NCBI GenBank assembly: GCA_958496175.1
Contig: OY292276.1
Location: 57,239,080-57,303,079, forward strand
Direction of reading: 5' to 3'
Origin: Sisyra terminalis
Lineage: Eukaryota > Arthropoda > Insecta > Neuroptera > Sisyridae
Length of the DNA stretch: 64,000 nt
Shown: positions 35,559 to 46,876 of the stretch, one piece after another
Layout of the letters: each line of letters opens with the position of its first letter
How positions within the stretch are numbered: the stretch's first letter is position 1
Program-made: the position numbers and the translations under genes
The notes under the pieces: generated by a model
What the model was told of the DNA's origin: nothing
Database searches by the model: none
The model's input: the letters and a program-made list of their open reading frames with translations, nothing else

Positions 35559-36030
35559 CAAATAATTGCCATACGTTGACGAATAGAGAGTGGCTGGAAC
35601 TATGGCAATTCGTTTATGAATAAACTATAGAAAAATAAATATAAATACCTAAAAATTAGATAAGAATTTTTCAATTGCTAAGATAAATATTTGGAGCAAT
35701 TTAACAACGAAATATTTTTAATCGAAAACATTAAATTGTCTTAAAGTTCAACAAGTTCAAATGATAGAATGTTTTCAATTGCAAATAATTGCCATAGATT
35801 GACGAATAAAACGGGGTTGAAAATATGGTAATTTGTTTTGAATAAATTATAAAAAAATAAACGCAAATACCTAAAAAATTAGATAAGAATTATTGATAAG
35901 ACTTTTTCAATTTCTAAGATAAATATTTGGAACAATTTAACAAATAAATATTTACAATCGAAAAAATTAAACAACTAGTTAAATTGTCTTCAAGTTCAAA
36001 AAGTTCAAATGCTAAAATGTTTTTAGTTAA
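35559..36030. repeat. Tandem duplication, units about 225 and 250 bp
   Basis: 35559-35781 and 35782-36030 share GCAAATAATTGCCATA, TTGACGAATA, AAATACCTAAAAA, TTAGATAAGAAT, CTAAGATAAATATTTGGA and AAATTGTCTTMAAGTTCAA in order. The second unit has a short insertion. Both are non-coding. Confidence 0.7.
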
Positions 36031-36165
36031 CCCACAAAACTTCAGCAATTCTTTGACCAATTTCCTTTGGAAAATTTCCTATAAAAATTTTGTTATTCTT
36101 TCCGGTTTTTTAGATTTGTTATATTGATAAAATGCCTACTTAACCTTTTGATCGAAGAGATACTA

Positions 36166-36925
36166 AAGGGTCTAGCAGGATCCACATGCCGAGTTGGCCT
36201 CCAAATAGGGACCTACATCGAAATTTATGTTAAAATATCGGCTTGATATACAAACACATTTTATATACTTTTCGCGACCAAATTCTTCTTTGACCTAGAG
36301 ATATGGGCAAAAATGTCCCCCCGCATGGCTATTTTTCAAAGTTATATATCTCAAAAACTAATTAACCTAGAGAAGTGAAACCAACGCGAGGCTTTAGATT
36401 ATTTTACAGAGTAAATCATATATTTTTTTGAATTTTTTTAAAAAAAAATTATACAAAAAAAATCCAAAAAACAAATGAAATAATTTTTTTTGTGTTCTCT
36501 GGAAATGACAATCACGAAAATAATATATTTTATGCTTCTACATGAGCACTATAACTCATAAAAATTGCGTGAAAAAATAGTTGGTGCAACATCTTGAAAA
36601 AAAATGTGATTTACGCCTAATAGTATACCTCGGTTTTATTTTTTTTCGAAGTGTTTCACCAATTTTTTTTTCACAAAACTTCAATAAAAAATAGGCCACA
36701 TATAGGAGCAAAACATATATTATTTTCATAATTGTAAGTCTAAGGAAACATAAAAAAAAAATAATAGTTTTTTTGTTTTTCTATATTTACTCTAAAGATG
36801 ATTACTTTCAAGATCAAAATAATTTATCCCAAAAGAAAAAAAAATAACTAGTGTTCAATTTTTATTAAAATAAGAATAAAAAAAAATATCGTCACTGTTA
36901 TAATTTATTACAACTGGAATATTAT
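36166..36925 (+). mobile_element. Family beta element, copy 2 (one arm)
   Basis: After TA it starts AAGGGTCTAGCAGGATCCAC and follows 19912-20640 closely (shared CTTTTCGCGACCAAATTCTT, GGAGCAAAACATATATTATT, GATTACTTTCAAGATCAAAA). The opposite arm is missing; at about 36925 the sequence passes into the first of two direct repeats. Hence a half-palindrome, which gives an outside reference for the full one. Confidence 0.75.
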
Positions 36926-37830
36926 GAACCTAAAATAATTTAGTTAGTATCTCGTAGGACGCAGAATTCTGGATAATTGTTGTTCATATGAAAAAAATGA
37001 TTTCTCCTTCAAAAAATTTCAATAAGAGGAATTTGTTGGTTTGTATGAGAAAATGTTGCATTTATTAATTATGTAAAAATTCTTATGAATAATAGAAACT
37101 TGATTCTGGAATTTTGCAATAAAGGTTTTTTTTAAAAAGAAAACTTATTTTCTTGATTTTAGTCAATTTTTTTTAATGTATAATACATGCAACATTCAAC
37201 CAAAAAAAAAAAAAATTAAAACTAAGACTTTCATTATAACCGTAAACAAGTTGACGCCAAATATTTTTTTTTTTTAAGAAAACGAATACCAAAAAAGCAA
37301 TGAGCAATTTTTTGGCACCAATTACAATAAAAATAAGTCCATATAATTAGAGATAATCGGGAATTAAATTTTGGTTTTTAAATTACGATTAATTAATTAA
37401 TGATTAATGATAACAATGGAGCAATTGTGAATTTCGAAAGAGTAATTCATGAGAAATTTTTTGCCATTCGGTTTTTTAAAAAAAAAATAATATTTGGCAT
37501 CAACTTGTTTACGGTAATATTATGAACCTAAAATAACTTAGTATCTCGTAGGACGCAGAATTCTGGATAGTTATTGTTCATACGAAAAAAATGATTTCTC
37601 CTTCAAAAAATTTCAATAAAAAGAATTTGCTGGTTTGTAAGAGAAAATTTTGCATTTATTAATTATGTAAAAACTCTAATGAATAATAGAAACTTTATGA
37701 TTCTGGAATTTTGCAATAAAGGTTTTTTTTTTAAAAAGAAAACTTATTTCTTGATTTTAGTCAATTTTTTTTAATGTATAATACATGCAACATTCAACCA
37801 AAAAAATAAAAATAAAACTTTCAACAAAAA
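36920..37830. repeat. About 320-bp direct repeats flanking a MITE
   Basis: 36920-37237 and 37516-37830 are near-identical direct copies: AATATTATGAACCTAAAATA, GTATCTCGTAGGACGCAGAA, GATTTCTCCTTCAAAAAATT and GTATAATACATGCAACATTC occur in both. The 277-bp MITE lies exactly between. This may be a tandem duplication into which the MITE moved, or a solo product of recombination; long terminal repeats of an unknown element are also conceivable. Confidence 0.65.
37239..37515. mobile_element. MITE with ACCGTAAACAAG ends
   Basis: Terminal inverted repeat ACCGTAAACAAGTTGACGCC then AAATATT, mirrored at the right end with few changes (about 30 bp plus a partly mirrored A/T tract). Length 277 bp. Flanks TA on the left and AA on the right. 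Non-coding. Confidence 0.7.
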
Positions 37831-38665
37831 TCGTATTACCACGCAAAGATACCATAAAAATCAGGTGAAAAAAGGCGTTGTAATGCCACTTTACATGCGT
37901 ATCTGGCCACATTACATTTTCTTTTCAATCCACCCAAATTGCATTTCACGAAACATTAATTTATACTACACGTTGGGGTAAATTTTTTCTCGTGCTCCAT
38001 CTCCCCCATCTCCACAACCCCAATCCGTTCTAAATCATTTCTCGACAAAACGCAACATTATTTCGAATGCACGATTTTCGAAATTGAGCGATGGCATCGC
38101 ATTATCACGAAAGTGGTTTCTGTTTATCATATTATTCTGCGGCAAACAACCATCCTGGCCGAACGTAATCCATTCATTTTCCCCAAACGAACCACCCCCC
38201 GACCCCCAAGACAACCACCTAATGTAAAAGGGACGATTGCCCCACCGATAAGTATGCCTTAAAATCGCCTCAAAATGACGTAACGATAAACAGCTATCCA
38301 TTCACATTTCGTGTCCCTTCATCTATTCAACGACCAAAGTGTATTTTATCTTACCAACTTCTTTTTTTTAAATCATTTTTTTTTTCACCCGACTAGAGCT
38401 TTTTTACCTTTGTTGACTTTCAATAGAATCAATACGGAGGTAGAATTACATAAAAACGATGCAAAAAATCAACTTGAATGCACTTGTTTTTTTTTTTAGT
38501 TAAGGGGATAGGTCAAAAGCTTTAGTATAAAAAGTTGCCATCAATTTATCGAATAACTGACATTTGTCGCTTGAATCTTCAAGAATCTGAAGAGGAATAC
38601 TCCCATTCTATTCATTATTATACTTTTTATTCAATTTTTGGAAATATTACCGGTACCATATGTAC
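37831..38665. other. Unique DNA, GC-richer at 37.9-38.3 kb
   Basis: An 88-codon minus ORF (38035-38301) has a Gly/Ser patch (GSGGGSFGENEW) but no recognisable domain. The region is not repeated in the window. It may be conserved non-coding DNA or part of an unrecognised exon. Confidence 0.35.
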
Positions 38666-38667
38666 TA

Positions 38668-39669
38668 GACTGATTCAAAAAAAATGATGATTTTTTTTCC
38701 TTAATTACATCGAAAATATTGTTGGGAATGACAAAAAAAATCCTATGAAAGTTTAAGCTCTTAATATTAATATTAAAAGGTGCCGCATCGCAAATTACGA
38801 TTTTCCATTGAAATAACATGGGAGCAATATTCTCTTGCACTTTGGAATTTAATAGCTCACGTTGATGACAATATTTCGGAATGACCAAGGTATATTCTTG
38901 TAGAAAATTGAACGATCTACGAAAAAAGTTCCGCACAAGTTATTGATATATTTATTCCTTCAAAAGTTATTCGAGGTCAAAGATGAACTAAAAAGAAATT
39001 TTAATATTTTTTCAATTTTTTAACGCAACCATCAATTTTATGAGAAAATTTTAAAGAACATTTTTTGTAGAGCACTTCTTTTTCTATTACTTATCTCTTT
39101 AAGAGTTTTTGATATTTTTTACAGGTCCTAAGTTTTTTGCGTTAAACTGAAAATTCCCTGAATTATTATATTTTTAACATAAAAAGTATTATTTTTATTT
39201 TAATTAAATAACTTAGGACCTGGGAAAAATATCAAAAACATTTATAGAGATTAGTTATAGAAAAAAGTGCTCTACAAAAAATATCTTATAAAGTTATCTC
39301 GTAAAATTGATGGTTGCGTCAAAAAACTGAAAAAATATTAAAATTTCTCTTTATTTCAACTTTGACCTCGAATAACTATTGAAGGAATAAATATATCAAA
39401 AACTTGTTTGAGACCTTTCTTGTAGATCGTTTAATTTTCTACAAGAACATACCTTGGTCATTCCGAAATAGTGTCACCAACGTGAGCTATAAAGTTCCAA
39501 AATGCAAGAGAATATTGTTCCCATGTTATTTAAATAGATAATCGAAATTGACGATGCGGCACCTCTTAATATTAAGAGCTTAAACTTTCACAGGATTTTT
39601 TTTTGTCATTCCCAACAATATTTTCGATATAATTAAGAAAAAAAAATCATCATTTTTTTTAAATCAGTC
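38668..39669. mobile_element. Long palindrome, family alpha, TA-flanked (1002 bp)
   Basis: TA, GACTGATTCAAAAAAAATGA on the left; mirror TTTTTTTTAAATCAGTC, TA on the right, so a TA duplication is present. Arms mirror over nearly 500 bp, for example CATTCCGAAATAGTGTC against its mirror at about 38868-38884 and AATTGATGGTTGCGT against 39018-39040. The centre is near 39160. It shares with the other alpha members an AGCTCTTAATATTAATATTA block near each end and GTAGAGCACTT inside. Confidence 0.88.
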
Positions 39670-39671
39670 TA

Positions 39672-40559
39672 ATATGGACTATATAAAAATTATTCTTTTG
39701 AAGTCATAAAAACAACGATTTTAATTTTGGTGAAATTTCCTATCATGCAGACGAAGTGCGAGTATTAATAAGTCTTTGATATATGACCTCATAAATGCAC
39801 ATCAAAACACCTGTTTTAGATCTGATTTAGACGTATGCCCGAAATCATTAAAGTGTAAACTTTTGATCATTGTTTCTCTCCTCATTTACGTAACCAACTT
39901 TTAAATTCGTTTTTCCCGCCAGCGACAACGTCACAATCAAAAAAGCTCAAAAGCTCAACGCCCCCGCCACATCTCCTGTTGTTGCCGGTTAGAAAATCAA
40001 TTGTAAAATTAAATTCTTGCATTTTAAGAACCGACAAAATGTGTGCCGAGCTTCCAAGCTCGTCTTCATCATTAATTTACCAAATTAACGAGTTCACTGA
40101 GCGATTATTCACATGGGGGTCGCTACACAATGTGCCATTCGTCTTCATTTGTCAATTAATAAGGTATAAAAAGGGATGATGTTTCAAGAAACGAGGAAAA
40201 AAAAGATGCAACAAAATAGAATATGGAAACGTATAGCGGATGAAAAATGGATCTGAGATTTTATTCACCGGGAAAAAGTTGGACGTGCAATGTGAGCTTT
40301 TGGTTGAGCTTTTTTTGTTTGGTGTGTCTTAAAAATTGTGAATGAACTAAATAAGGAAGTTTTTGATTGGAGTGTGAGAAAAAGAGAGAGAAAATCGAAG
40401 GGGTGAGTGAAGTGAGTTAAAGTTTTGGGGTGACTTAAAAAGTTTATATGCTGACAATTGACAGTTGATAATGAATGAAATATTTACGATAACGATTGTA
40501 ATGATACAAGGGAGGTTTTCATTATTGCATGTAAGCTTTTCTTTATTCATTTTTGAAGT
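39672..40559. other. Unique non-coding DNA
   Basis: 39880-40260 is GC-richer, with a 66-codon plus ORF of no known family. The rest is AT-rich with a GAGA-rich stretch near 40380-40410 (GAAAAAGAGAGAGAAAATCG). Confidence 0.35.
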
Positions 40560-40910
40560 TATACTTCTTTGGTGGCATTATAAAAAAATAATCAGATTGA
40601 ATTTTATTCCCAGCCTAACACTAACACTAAATTGAATGAAATCGAAATGACAGTTGAAACTAATGACAGGATAGCTCAAATTTGAGACAATAATTATTAT
40701 ATTTGTATTTCACTCTCATGGGTGTGTTAAAAACTTTAAATTCTTTGTCCTGGTCTTTTCCGCAACTCATATGTTTGCTTATTATGAATTTTGATATTAA
40801 AAGCAAATTTTGTGTATAACTGTATCAAATTTTAATTATCCCAAACCACTTATAACTGATGTGCCAGTTCAGGCACTACCGGAAGAGACTGTGGTAGTGG
40901 ATTGAAAAAT
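40560..40910 (+). repeat. Repeat R3, copy 4
   Basis: It carries the R3 landmarks in plus order: ATGACAGTTGAAACTAATGA, AAATTTGAGACAATAATTAT, TTTCACTCTCATGGGTGTGT and, near the end, TGTGCCAGTTCAGGCACTAC. It is the longest copy and faces opposite to copy 1. Confidence 0.55.
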
Positions 40911-40959
40911 ACGCAATCTTTTTTTTTCATAAGGTGAAGTGGGATAAATCAGTACAAGG

Positions 40960-41130
40960 GGCAATTCTTCTTCTAAAGAAGATGATAATTTGAAAAAAGA
41001 TGATAAAGAAGATAATTTATCTAGCATTTGTTAATGTGATTTTTGTTATTACACTAACAAAAAAGCGTGGGATCCAGTGCATTAATTGCATAAATTGGGT
41101 TTGTAGAAACTGCAACAAAAATTGGAAAAA
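40960..41130 (+). pseudogene. Cys-rich transposase C-terminus (piggyBac- or pogo-like), tentative
   Basis: An acidic run (KKDDKEDNLSS) is followed by CDFCYYTNKK and, after a frameshift, GIQCINCINWVCRNC. The spacing C-x2-C ~ C-x2-C-x4-C-x2-C is like the cysteine-rich C-terminal domain of piggyBac-type transposases; PHD-like tails of some pogo transposases are an alternative. No catalytic part is recognisable upstream. 41270-41330 then has a GC-richer block GTTCGCCCTACCAGCACTGC that might be an element end. Confidence 0.35.
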
Positions 41131-41459
41131 AACAATATGAATGTAAAAATCGTCTTGATGATGATTGAATAAAAAATATTATTTTTATATTAGTTTTTTA
41201 CTAATAATAACACCGCTTTTGCGTCATAAAATATGAAAATAAGATTTAATTGTTATTTAACTGATAGGTGCAATTTTGCTCCAGTTCCAGGGCAAGTTCG
41301 CCCTACCAGCACTGCTTTAATTTATTAAGAAAGTCATTAATTTTGGAAGATATTTTTAATCCAAATTAATGCAACTTAAAGAAGAAATAAAACACTTAGT
41401 CTATTAGCTTTAGTGTAATAGATGGAATTTTCTGGGTCGGCTTTACCATTCTCCATATT

Positions 41460-42320
41460 ATATCTTTAAATAGAGCAACTACTGCTTCCAATTCAAAATT
41501 CAGAGGAAAAACCTATACACTCGGAAGGGGGGGGGGTAACTCAGGGATCCATATTGGGCTCAATCTTTTTCAATCTCTATGTTGCGGACTTTCCGTCACT
41601 AGACCACTGTATAACCTCAATGTACGCGGATGACATCGCCATCATCAACCTGGACAATGATCTACAAAGGATCGTTTAGAAAACCCAGCAGTCTATCAAT
41701 CACCTTTATTCCTGGTTCAGTAGATGGAAAATTCTTATAAATCCATCTAAAAGCATCGCTAAAATCTTCTCTCTAAGACGTTTCTCCAACCAACTGGAGC
41801 CTTTCGTGTTGGATCACATGGAAATTCCATGGAGTGAGAAGAAAAAACCTGTTAAATATCTGGGCATACTTCTGGACTCAAAATTAACATGGCAAAGCCA
41901 CATCTCAAGTAAAATCAGAGAAGCCAACACTGGAATCATCCAACTATACCCACTTTTCAACAAAAGGTCTCATATAACTATGAAATGTTCAATGATGATA
42001 TACAAATCAATCATTAGACCACTTCTCATATACTCTTGCGCACTTTGGCTTCCATCCTCAAAGAAAAATCACAATGACCTATAGGTGTTCCAAAATAGAG
42101 TCTTTAGAATCATCACTAAAGCTTCCTGGTATGTCAGAATAAGCCAAAATCATCACGAAATAAACGTCCCATACATAAAAGACTTTCTAATCCAACTCAC
42201 AAGGAATTTCCTTAACTGCCTGGAAAATTGTCCTAGTGCAGTATAACTAGGCTTGGGGGAAACTATAAATCAAAGATGGCTGAAGCGGAAACTTCCTCAA
42301 GAGCTCTAAGAAATAGCAGT
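41460..42320 (+). pseudogene. Jockey-type LINE ORF2 fragment with YADD box
   Basis: From about 41536 the frame reads VTQGSILGSIFFNLYVADFP (family GVPQGSVLGP.LFNLY), then TSMYADDIAI with the catalytic YADD at 41623-41634. After one stop (41677) come the WFSRWKILINPSKS and KYLGILLDSKLTWQSHIS blocks (the KYLG..LD..L.W..HI motif), and IIRPLLIYSCALWLPSS. The frame closes at 42084 but coding similarity continues to about 42310. The endonuclease and RT fingers are missing upstream, so it is 5' truncated. A run of ten G's precedes the VTQG box. Confidence 0.88.
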
Positions 42321-44692
42321 TACTTGATCACAAGATCAAGAACAATTAACAAATAAAAAAAATTTAAAAAAACAGAGAAATGAAATTCGACTCCTCCAGC
42401 TACTTAAGGCATTATACTATTATACACCATTATATAGCGACATATTGCTGAACTGGGGCAAATTACAGAGTAGTCCACAAAAAAACTCATAAATTTACAA
42501 AGTATTGACTTTAAAATTTAAACTAACATTGATTCCAACGAAAAAAAAAAACTTTAAAATTATATGGAGTAGACAATTGTTAAAGTTTTTTATATCATCA
42601 ACTTAACTTTTTATACATCGAAAACTACGTTTTTTTAGCCCCCAAGTAACGGCAACTTGTATAAAAATTTAAAAGACTTATTAAAAGTATTTTCACATAA
42701 AGTTGTTTGAAATTTTTTTGCAGAAAGCAAACGAAATATTTTAAACTTAAAATTTTTGTAAAAGAAAAAAAATTCTTTTTACATCCTCGCACCGCTTTAT
42801 CATATTCTTATATATGTTATTATAATGTAATCTTCACTAGGTCAACGAGTTTGGCCCAGTTTTTGCCGCTTTGAAAAGCTATAAAAAATTAAGAACGATT
42901 CTTCCCTCTCTTGTAATATTAAAAACATATTAAATCTTTTGCGTCTTATCCAACGATTTGCCATAAAAAAAATTCTCGTTTTAAATAGCTTACCAATGAA
43001 TGTTTAGATATCGATTTTTGTTCGATTTTATCGTCGAAAGTAGCACCATCTATCAGTTGTTTAAACTTTTACAGTTCCACCCTCATTCCACGCGGTCTCA
43101 GGCTTGGCTGAAAAGTTTTCGTAGCAGCAAAGAATGCCTACATGTGAAAAATAGAACACATTGAAAGTCAAGAGTCAAAATAAAAGGGTTGGGAGGGAGG
43201 AAAACGATAGTGGATTCTCAATAGTATCTTTCTTCATATAGATCACATACCAGTTTCACGTGCCAAAAACTTATCGGCCATTATTCATCGTCATAGTTAC
43301 CGAAAACTATTTCCAAACAGAAACTGTTACAGACAAAGCCAACAGTGATAATTAACCGTGATCGAACTTGGCCACATAACCACCCCCACCCCACGTCAAT
43401 CTTTTTTTTCGCACAGCGAAAAAAAAGATCGTGCAATGAATGATTGATGATTGGCGCCGAACAAGACGAAAGAGATTAATACGAACGGATCAAGACTTTT
43501 TTCATCCCTCACACAACCCCACAACCTCAAATTACTTCCCCCAAACCGCACCCTTATCAATGCTACGTTTTTAATATATGCAACTGGTGAATTTATTTGG
43601 CAAACATACCCTTCTTTTTCAACGTCCATAATCTTAAATTACTCGCCAACGTTTTACATTACACATATTTGAATTCTAAGCGTTCATTCCCGATTTTCAC
43701 ACCGATATTTCCCTTCAATTTGATTATTCCCGTTATACATTCACAACACGTAGAAATTAAGCAAACAAAGTACGACATAGAACAATACTACAATACAAAA
43801 AAGGTCAACAAAAAAGGACAGATATAAATTAAAGCGAATAGGATGAGTGAAAAAGACATGAAATAGTAGTTCCGTACCCTCTTTCCGGTTTCTTATAAAA
43901 CATTAAGATAAATTTCGATCTCATTTTTATTACATACAAAACACTAGATTAAAGGTGGCTATGATTACTCTTGAATCCTATATCTGTATATACATATACA
44001 ATGCATATACAAATATTCCAAAGCCACCTCATCTGTATTCAATCCTTAAAGCTCTCAAAGCTCCCCGTTCCTGCTGCGTCTATTTGGACGAACACCGACT
44101 GACGGAAAGGGGCGGATAAATGCAGTTGATAAAACGGGACGGAATATTGGAAACAGCAGGTATGAGGAAAGTGGTGCCAGTGGGGTAGAAGAGCTTCATG
44201 AGGAGAATTTATCTTATTTTATACATAACAAAATATATGCACGTACATAAATATATATAGTAGATAAATCTCGAAAACAATGTTTGCATGTACTTAACAG
44301 TGGCTTAATAAACGAGAAGCTTTTCGATGTGAATGTGTTTGTGAGAAATAGTGGAATATTTGTGTCTTAAATAGAGCTTTCAATTTCGAGTTTCCATCAA
44401 TTATATCTAATAAATAATATTGTTGCGATGGAATTGCTCGAATGGGAATTATGGAATTTATGCAGAAAGCTTTCATTTCAATGTTGGAAAAGAATGAGTG
44501 AAAAAGTTGAGAAGACTTAGGCAATTATTAAAATGAGCTTTCAGTGGAAACAAAACAAATCTATCGAATCACTAGTATCCCACAAAAGCTTTCATTGTTT
44601 CAAAAAAAATAAATTATATTTTCCTTTATCTTGTTTTCATTGTTTGCTTCCCTGTTTCCTTCTTCAACACCCAATTTAAAAGCTCATTTTTG
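42321..44692. other. Mostly unique DNA; no gene recognised
   Basis: 42321-43030 is AT-rich. 43040-44560 is GC-richer and non-repetitive, with several ORFs of 70-80 codons on both strands (43396-43827, 44294-44524) that match nothing I know. The short inverted motif TTTTTTTTCGC...GCGAAAAAAAAG at 43401-43430 forms a small hairpin. Confidence 0.35.
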
Positions 44693-44834
44693 CACTTAGA
44701 ATCTGTGTATACAATATATAGAATATATTGCGGTTCAATTTATGCAGTAAAATTTAATATGATAATATATAAAAATCATACCATAAACATAAATTTGAAC
44801 AGAAGTTCAAACAAAAATATTCGCGACGTATTGC

Positions 44835-44875
44835 CCAGATACGTATTTCGATTGCCAAGCAAACTTCCTCAGTGG
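44835..44875 (-). ncRNA. Hammerhead-like motif, family C (intact)
   Basis: Minus strand: stem I CCA/TGG; core CTGAGGA; the extra A; helix II GTTTGC/GCAATC with a TTG loop (one U-U mismatch); core GAA; then the 8-bp palindrome ATACGTAT; C; TGG. Every helix differs in sequence from families A and B yet pairs, which supports a selected fold. Confidence 0.52.
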
Positions 44876-44918
44876 TCATCAAGTAGTTTGGATCACTCCG
44901 TTGCTGACTACTTGCTGA

Positions 44919-44959
44919 CCATTGAGGAAGTTTGCTTGGCAATCGAAATACATATCTGG
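44919..44959 (+). ncRNA. Hammerhead-like motif, family C (decayed sister)
   Basis: The mirror copy on the plus strand: CCA, TTGAGGA (first core C lost), A, the same helix II, GAA, ATACATAT (palindrome broken), C, TGG. Probably inactive. Confidence 0.4.
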
Positions 44960-45301
44960 AAAATACGTCACGAATATTTTTGTTTGAACTTCTGTTCAAA
45001 TTTATGTTTATGGTATGATTTTTATATACTATTTTATTTAATTATACTTCATAAATTGGATCGCAATATATTCTATATATTGTATACACAGTATAACTGC
45101 TCAAAGTCAGCGAAAAAATCTTATTTTGACTATACACTTAGAATTTGTTGATTTTTTTTTTTCAAAATGGATGGTCAATAAATTCTAAGGTTTTGGCTTA
45201 TGTAAACTCGGGTCTTCTATTAAACGTAAGTTATAAGTTTCCGGGAAGAAATTATACATCTGAAGACTATTTGGAAAACCAGGATTGTCTTATAGATGAC
45301 T

Positions 45302-46866
45302 CAAAATTTTTAAATTCCACTTTGTTGCATTCTTGTAAAAATGTCTTTTTTTTATTTTTAATTATTTATTTTTACTTCCAGTAGGCATTCTACTGCAAAG
45401 CATCTGTACATAGAACTGGAATATTACAATTGTAATGTAATGCAATGTACTATTGCATATATTTAAATCAGTTTAACAAAATTAAAAGTAACAAAGTTAA
45501 AACAGAATTACCAATAGAGTAACTAAATACAGTTTTAATTTAAAACTAAATAATGTCAGTGTTTAGTCACTAAACATTAATCTTATACGTAAGTCTTATA
45601 CGTAAATATTAAATTCTGAAAAAAATATAGTTCCTTATGAATATTTTGGTTACTCCACAGACTTCCAAAAAAAATCAAATATCTTTGGTCCTATTTTCAC
45701 CACTCCAGGTTTCACAGTTTTCTAGAGTACTTTGAGTGTTTATTCTTTGGGGTTCTGCTTCAAAAATTATTTTCTGCATTGAATTTTCTTATAATTTATA
45801 TTCCAATGCCTAATTGTTTTCGTACTATAATAGAAACCGAAGGTCTAAGCCTTTTTATCTATTTTTGACGTCTTATTGATATTTGTATTGGTATTTCTTA
45901 TTGAATTCAAATGATGGTTTACTTCCGTTTTCTATAATTTTTTTTCGTTTCTCAATATTCATAGTTCCAAATATTTTCTTGAAATACTGCAATAAAAGAA
46001 TTTATGCTACCTAATAAGAGCAAATATCTCGTTTCTTTTAATTATACTTGTAACAAGTACTTATCCTCGCATTGGGGTGTTGAAGGGCCATAATCATTGG
46101 GGGATGATCACGATTCATTTGATTCGAGCTTATAGTGTGGAGAGTTCATTTCATCAACTATTGCGAGTTAATTTAAATCATTCTAGTACTATCGCTTAAT
46201 TGAATGATTTCATTCGATTAAACATTCGCAATATAGAGTCAAATACACAAACGTAACTAACGTAAAGTTAACCTAATGTACAAAGTGAAAAGATCAAAGA
46301 AACGTTAAACCAATGTTTGTTTTTTTGAAATAAAACCAGTTTACACTGAATTTTTATCTTCTTTGGGATTTAAAATAAATTTTAGTCACTTAAATTTTAA
46401 GTTATTATTGTTTATTTATATAGAAAAAAGCTCCCAAAATTGAACTTGAAATAATTCAATATCTTCTCATCCAAAAATTAAAGAGTAAGAGCTTATAGGA
46501 TATAATAATATTCCAGTTCTATGTACAGATGCTTTGCAGTAGAATGCCTACTGGAAGTAAAAATAAATAAATAAAAATAAAAAAAGACATTTTTACAAGA
46601 ATGCAACAAAGTGGAATTTAAAAATTTTCTACTGGGTTTGCTTAACTATTAAATGATGATGTATACTCTTACTAATATCTATTTCTTTTTTATTTGAGGG
46701 TCCTATAAGCTCTCTTTAATTTTTGGATGAGAAGATATTGAATTATTTCAAGTTCAATTTTGGGAGCTTTTTTCTATATAAATAAACAATAATAATTTAA
46801 AATTTAAGTGACTAAAATTTATTTTAAATCCCAAAGAAGATAAAAATTCAGTGTAAACTGGTTTTA
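45302..46866. repeat. Two interlocked inverted repeats
   Basis: Arm A (45302-45428) is mirrored at 46504-46629: GCATTCTACTGCAAAGCATC with TGTACATAGAACTGG and the TTGCATTCTTGTAAAAATGT block. Arm B (46331-46500) is mirrored at 46709-46866: CCAGTTTACACTGAATTTTT, TTCAATTTTGGGAGC and TAAGCTC blocks. The order is A, B, A', B', so one arm pair interrupts the other. Each pair is about 90 percent or more alike by eye. The stretch 45430-46330 between arms is unique AT-rich DNA. No coding recognised. Confidence 0.7.
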
Positions 46867-46876
46867 TATATATTTA

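Larger units (their letters stand above)
44693..45148. mobile_element. Palindrome C, hammerhead-like, with 14-bp direct repeats
   Basis: CACTTAGAATCTGT (44693-44706) and CACTTAGAATTTGT (45135-45148) are direct repeats, 13 of 14 identical, bounding the insert as a target duplication of retroelement length. Between them, about 44703-45091 is an inverted repeat (CTGTGTATACAATATATAG mirrored at 45073-45091), with arms near 190 bp and a short spacer at about 44890-44910. Two divergent hammerhead-like motifs lie at its centre. The ORFs here (44690-45151 plus; 44754-44999 minus) are by-products of the palindrome and code for near-identical peptides. Confidence 0.8.

Noticed and set aside
36920..37830. 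Reading the 320-bp direct repeats as LTRs of a retrotransposon
   Set aside because: No TG...CA ends, primer-binding site or polypurine tract, and the sequence between is a MITE with its own inverted ends.
38035..38301. 88-codon minus ORF with Gly/Ser patch
   Set aside because: No family recognised, no convincing splice sites or neighbours; kept only as part of a unique interval.
44690..45151. 153-codon plus ORF, the second longest in the window
   Set aside because: It runs through an inverted repeat, and the minus strand encodes almost the same peptide (LPSKLPQWS). It is a consequence of the palindrome, not a gene.
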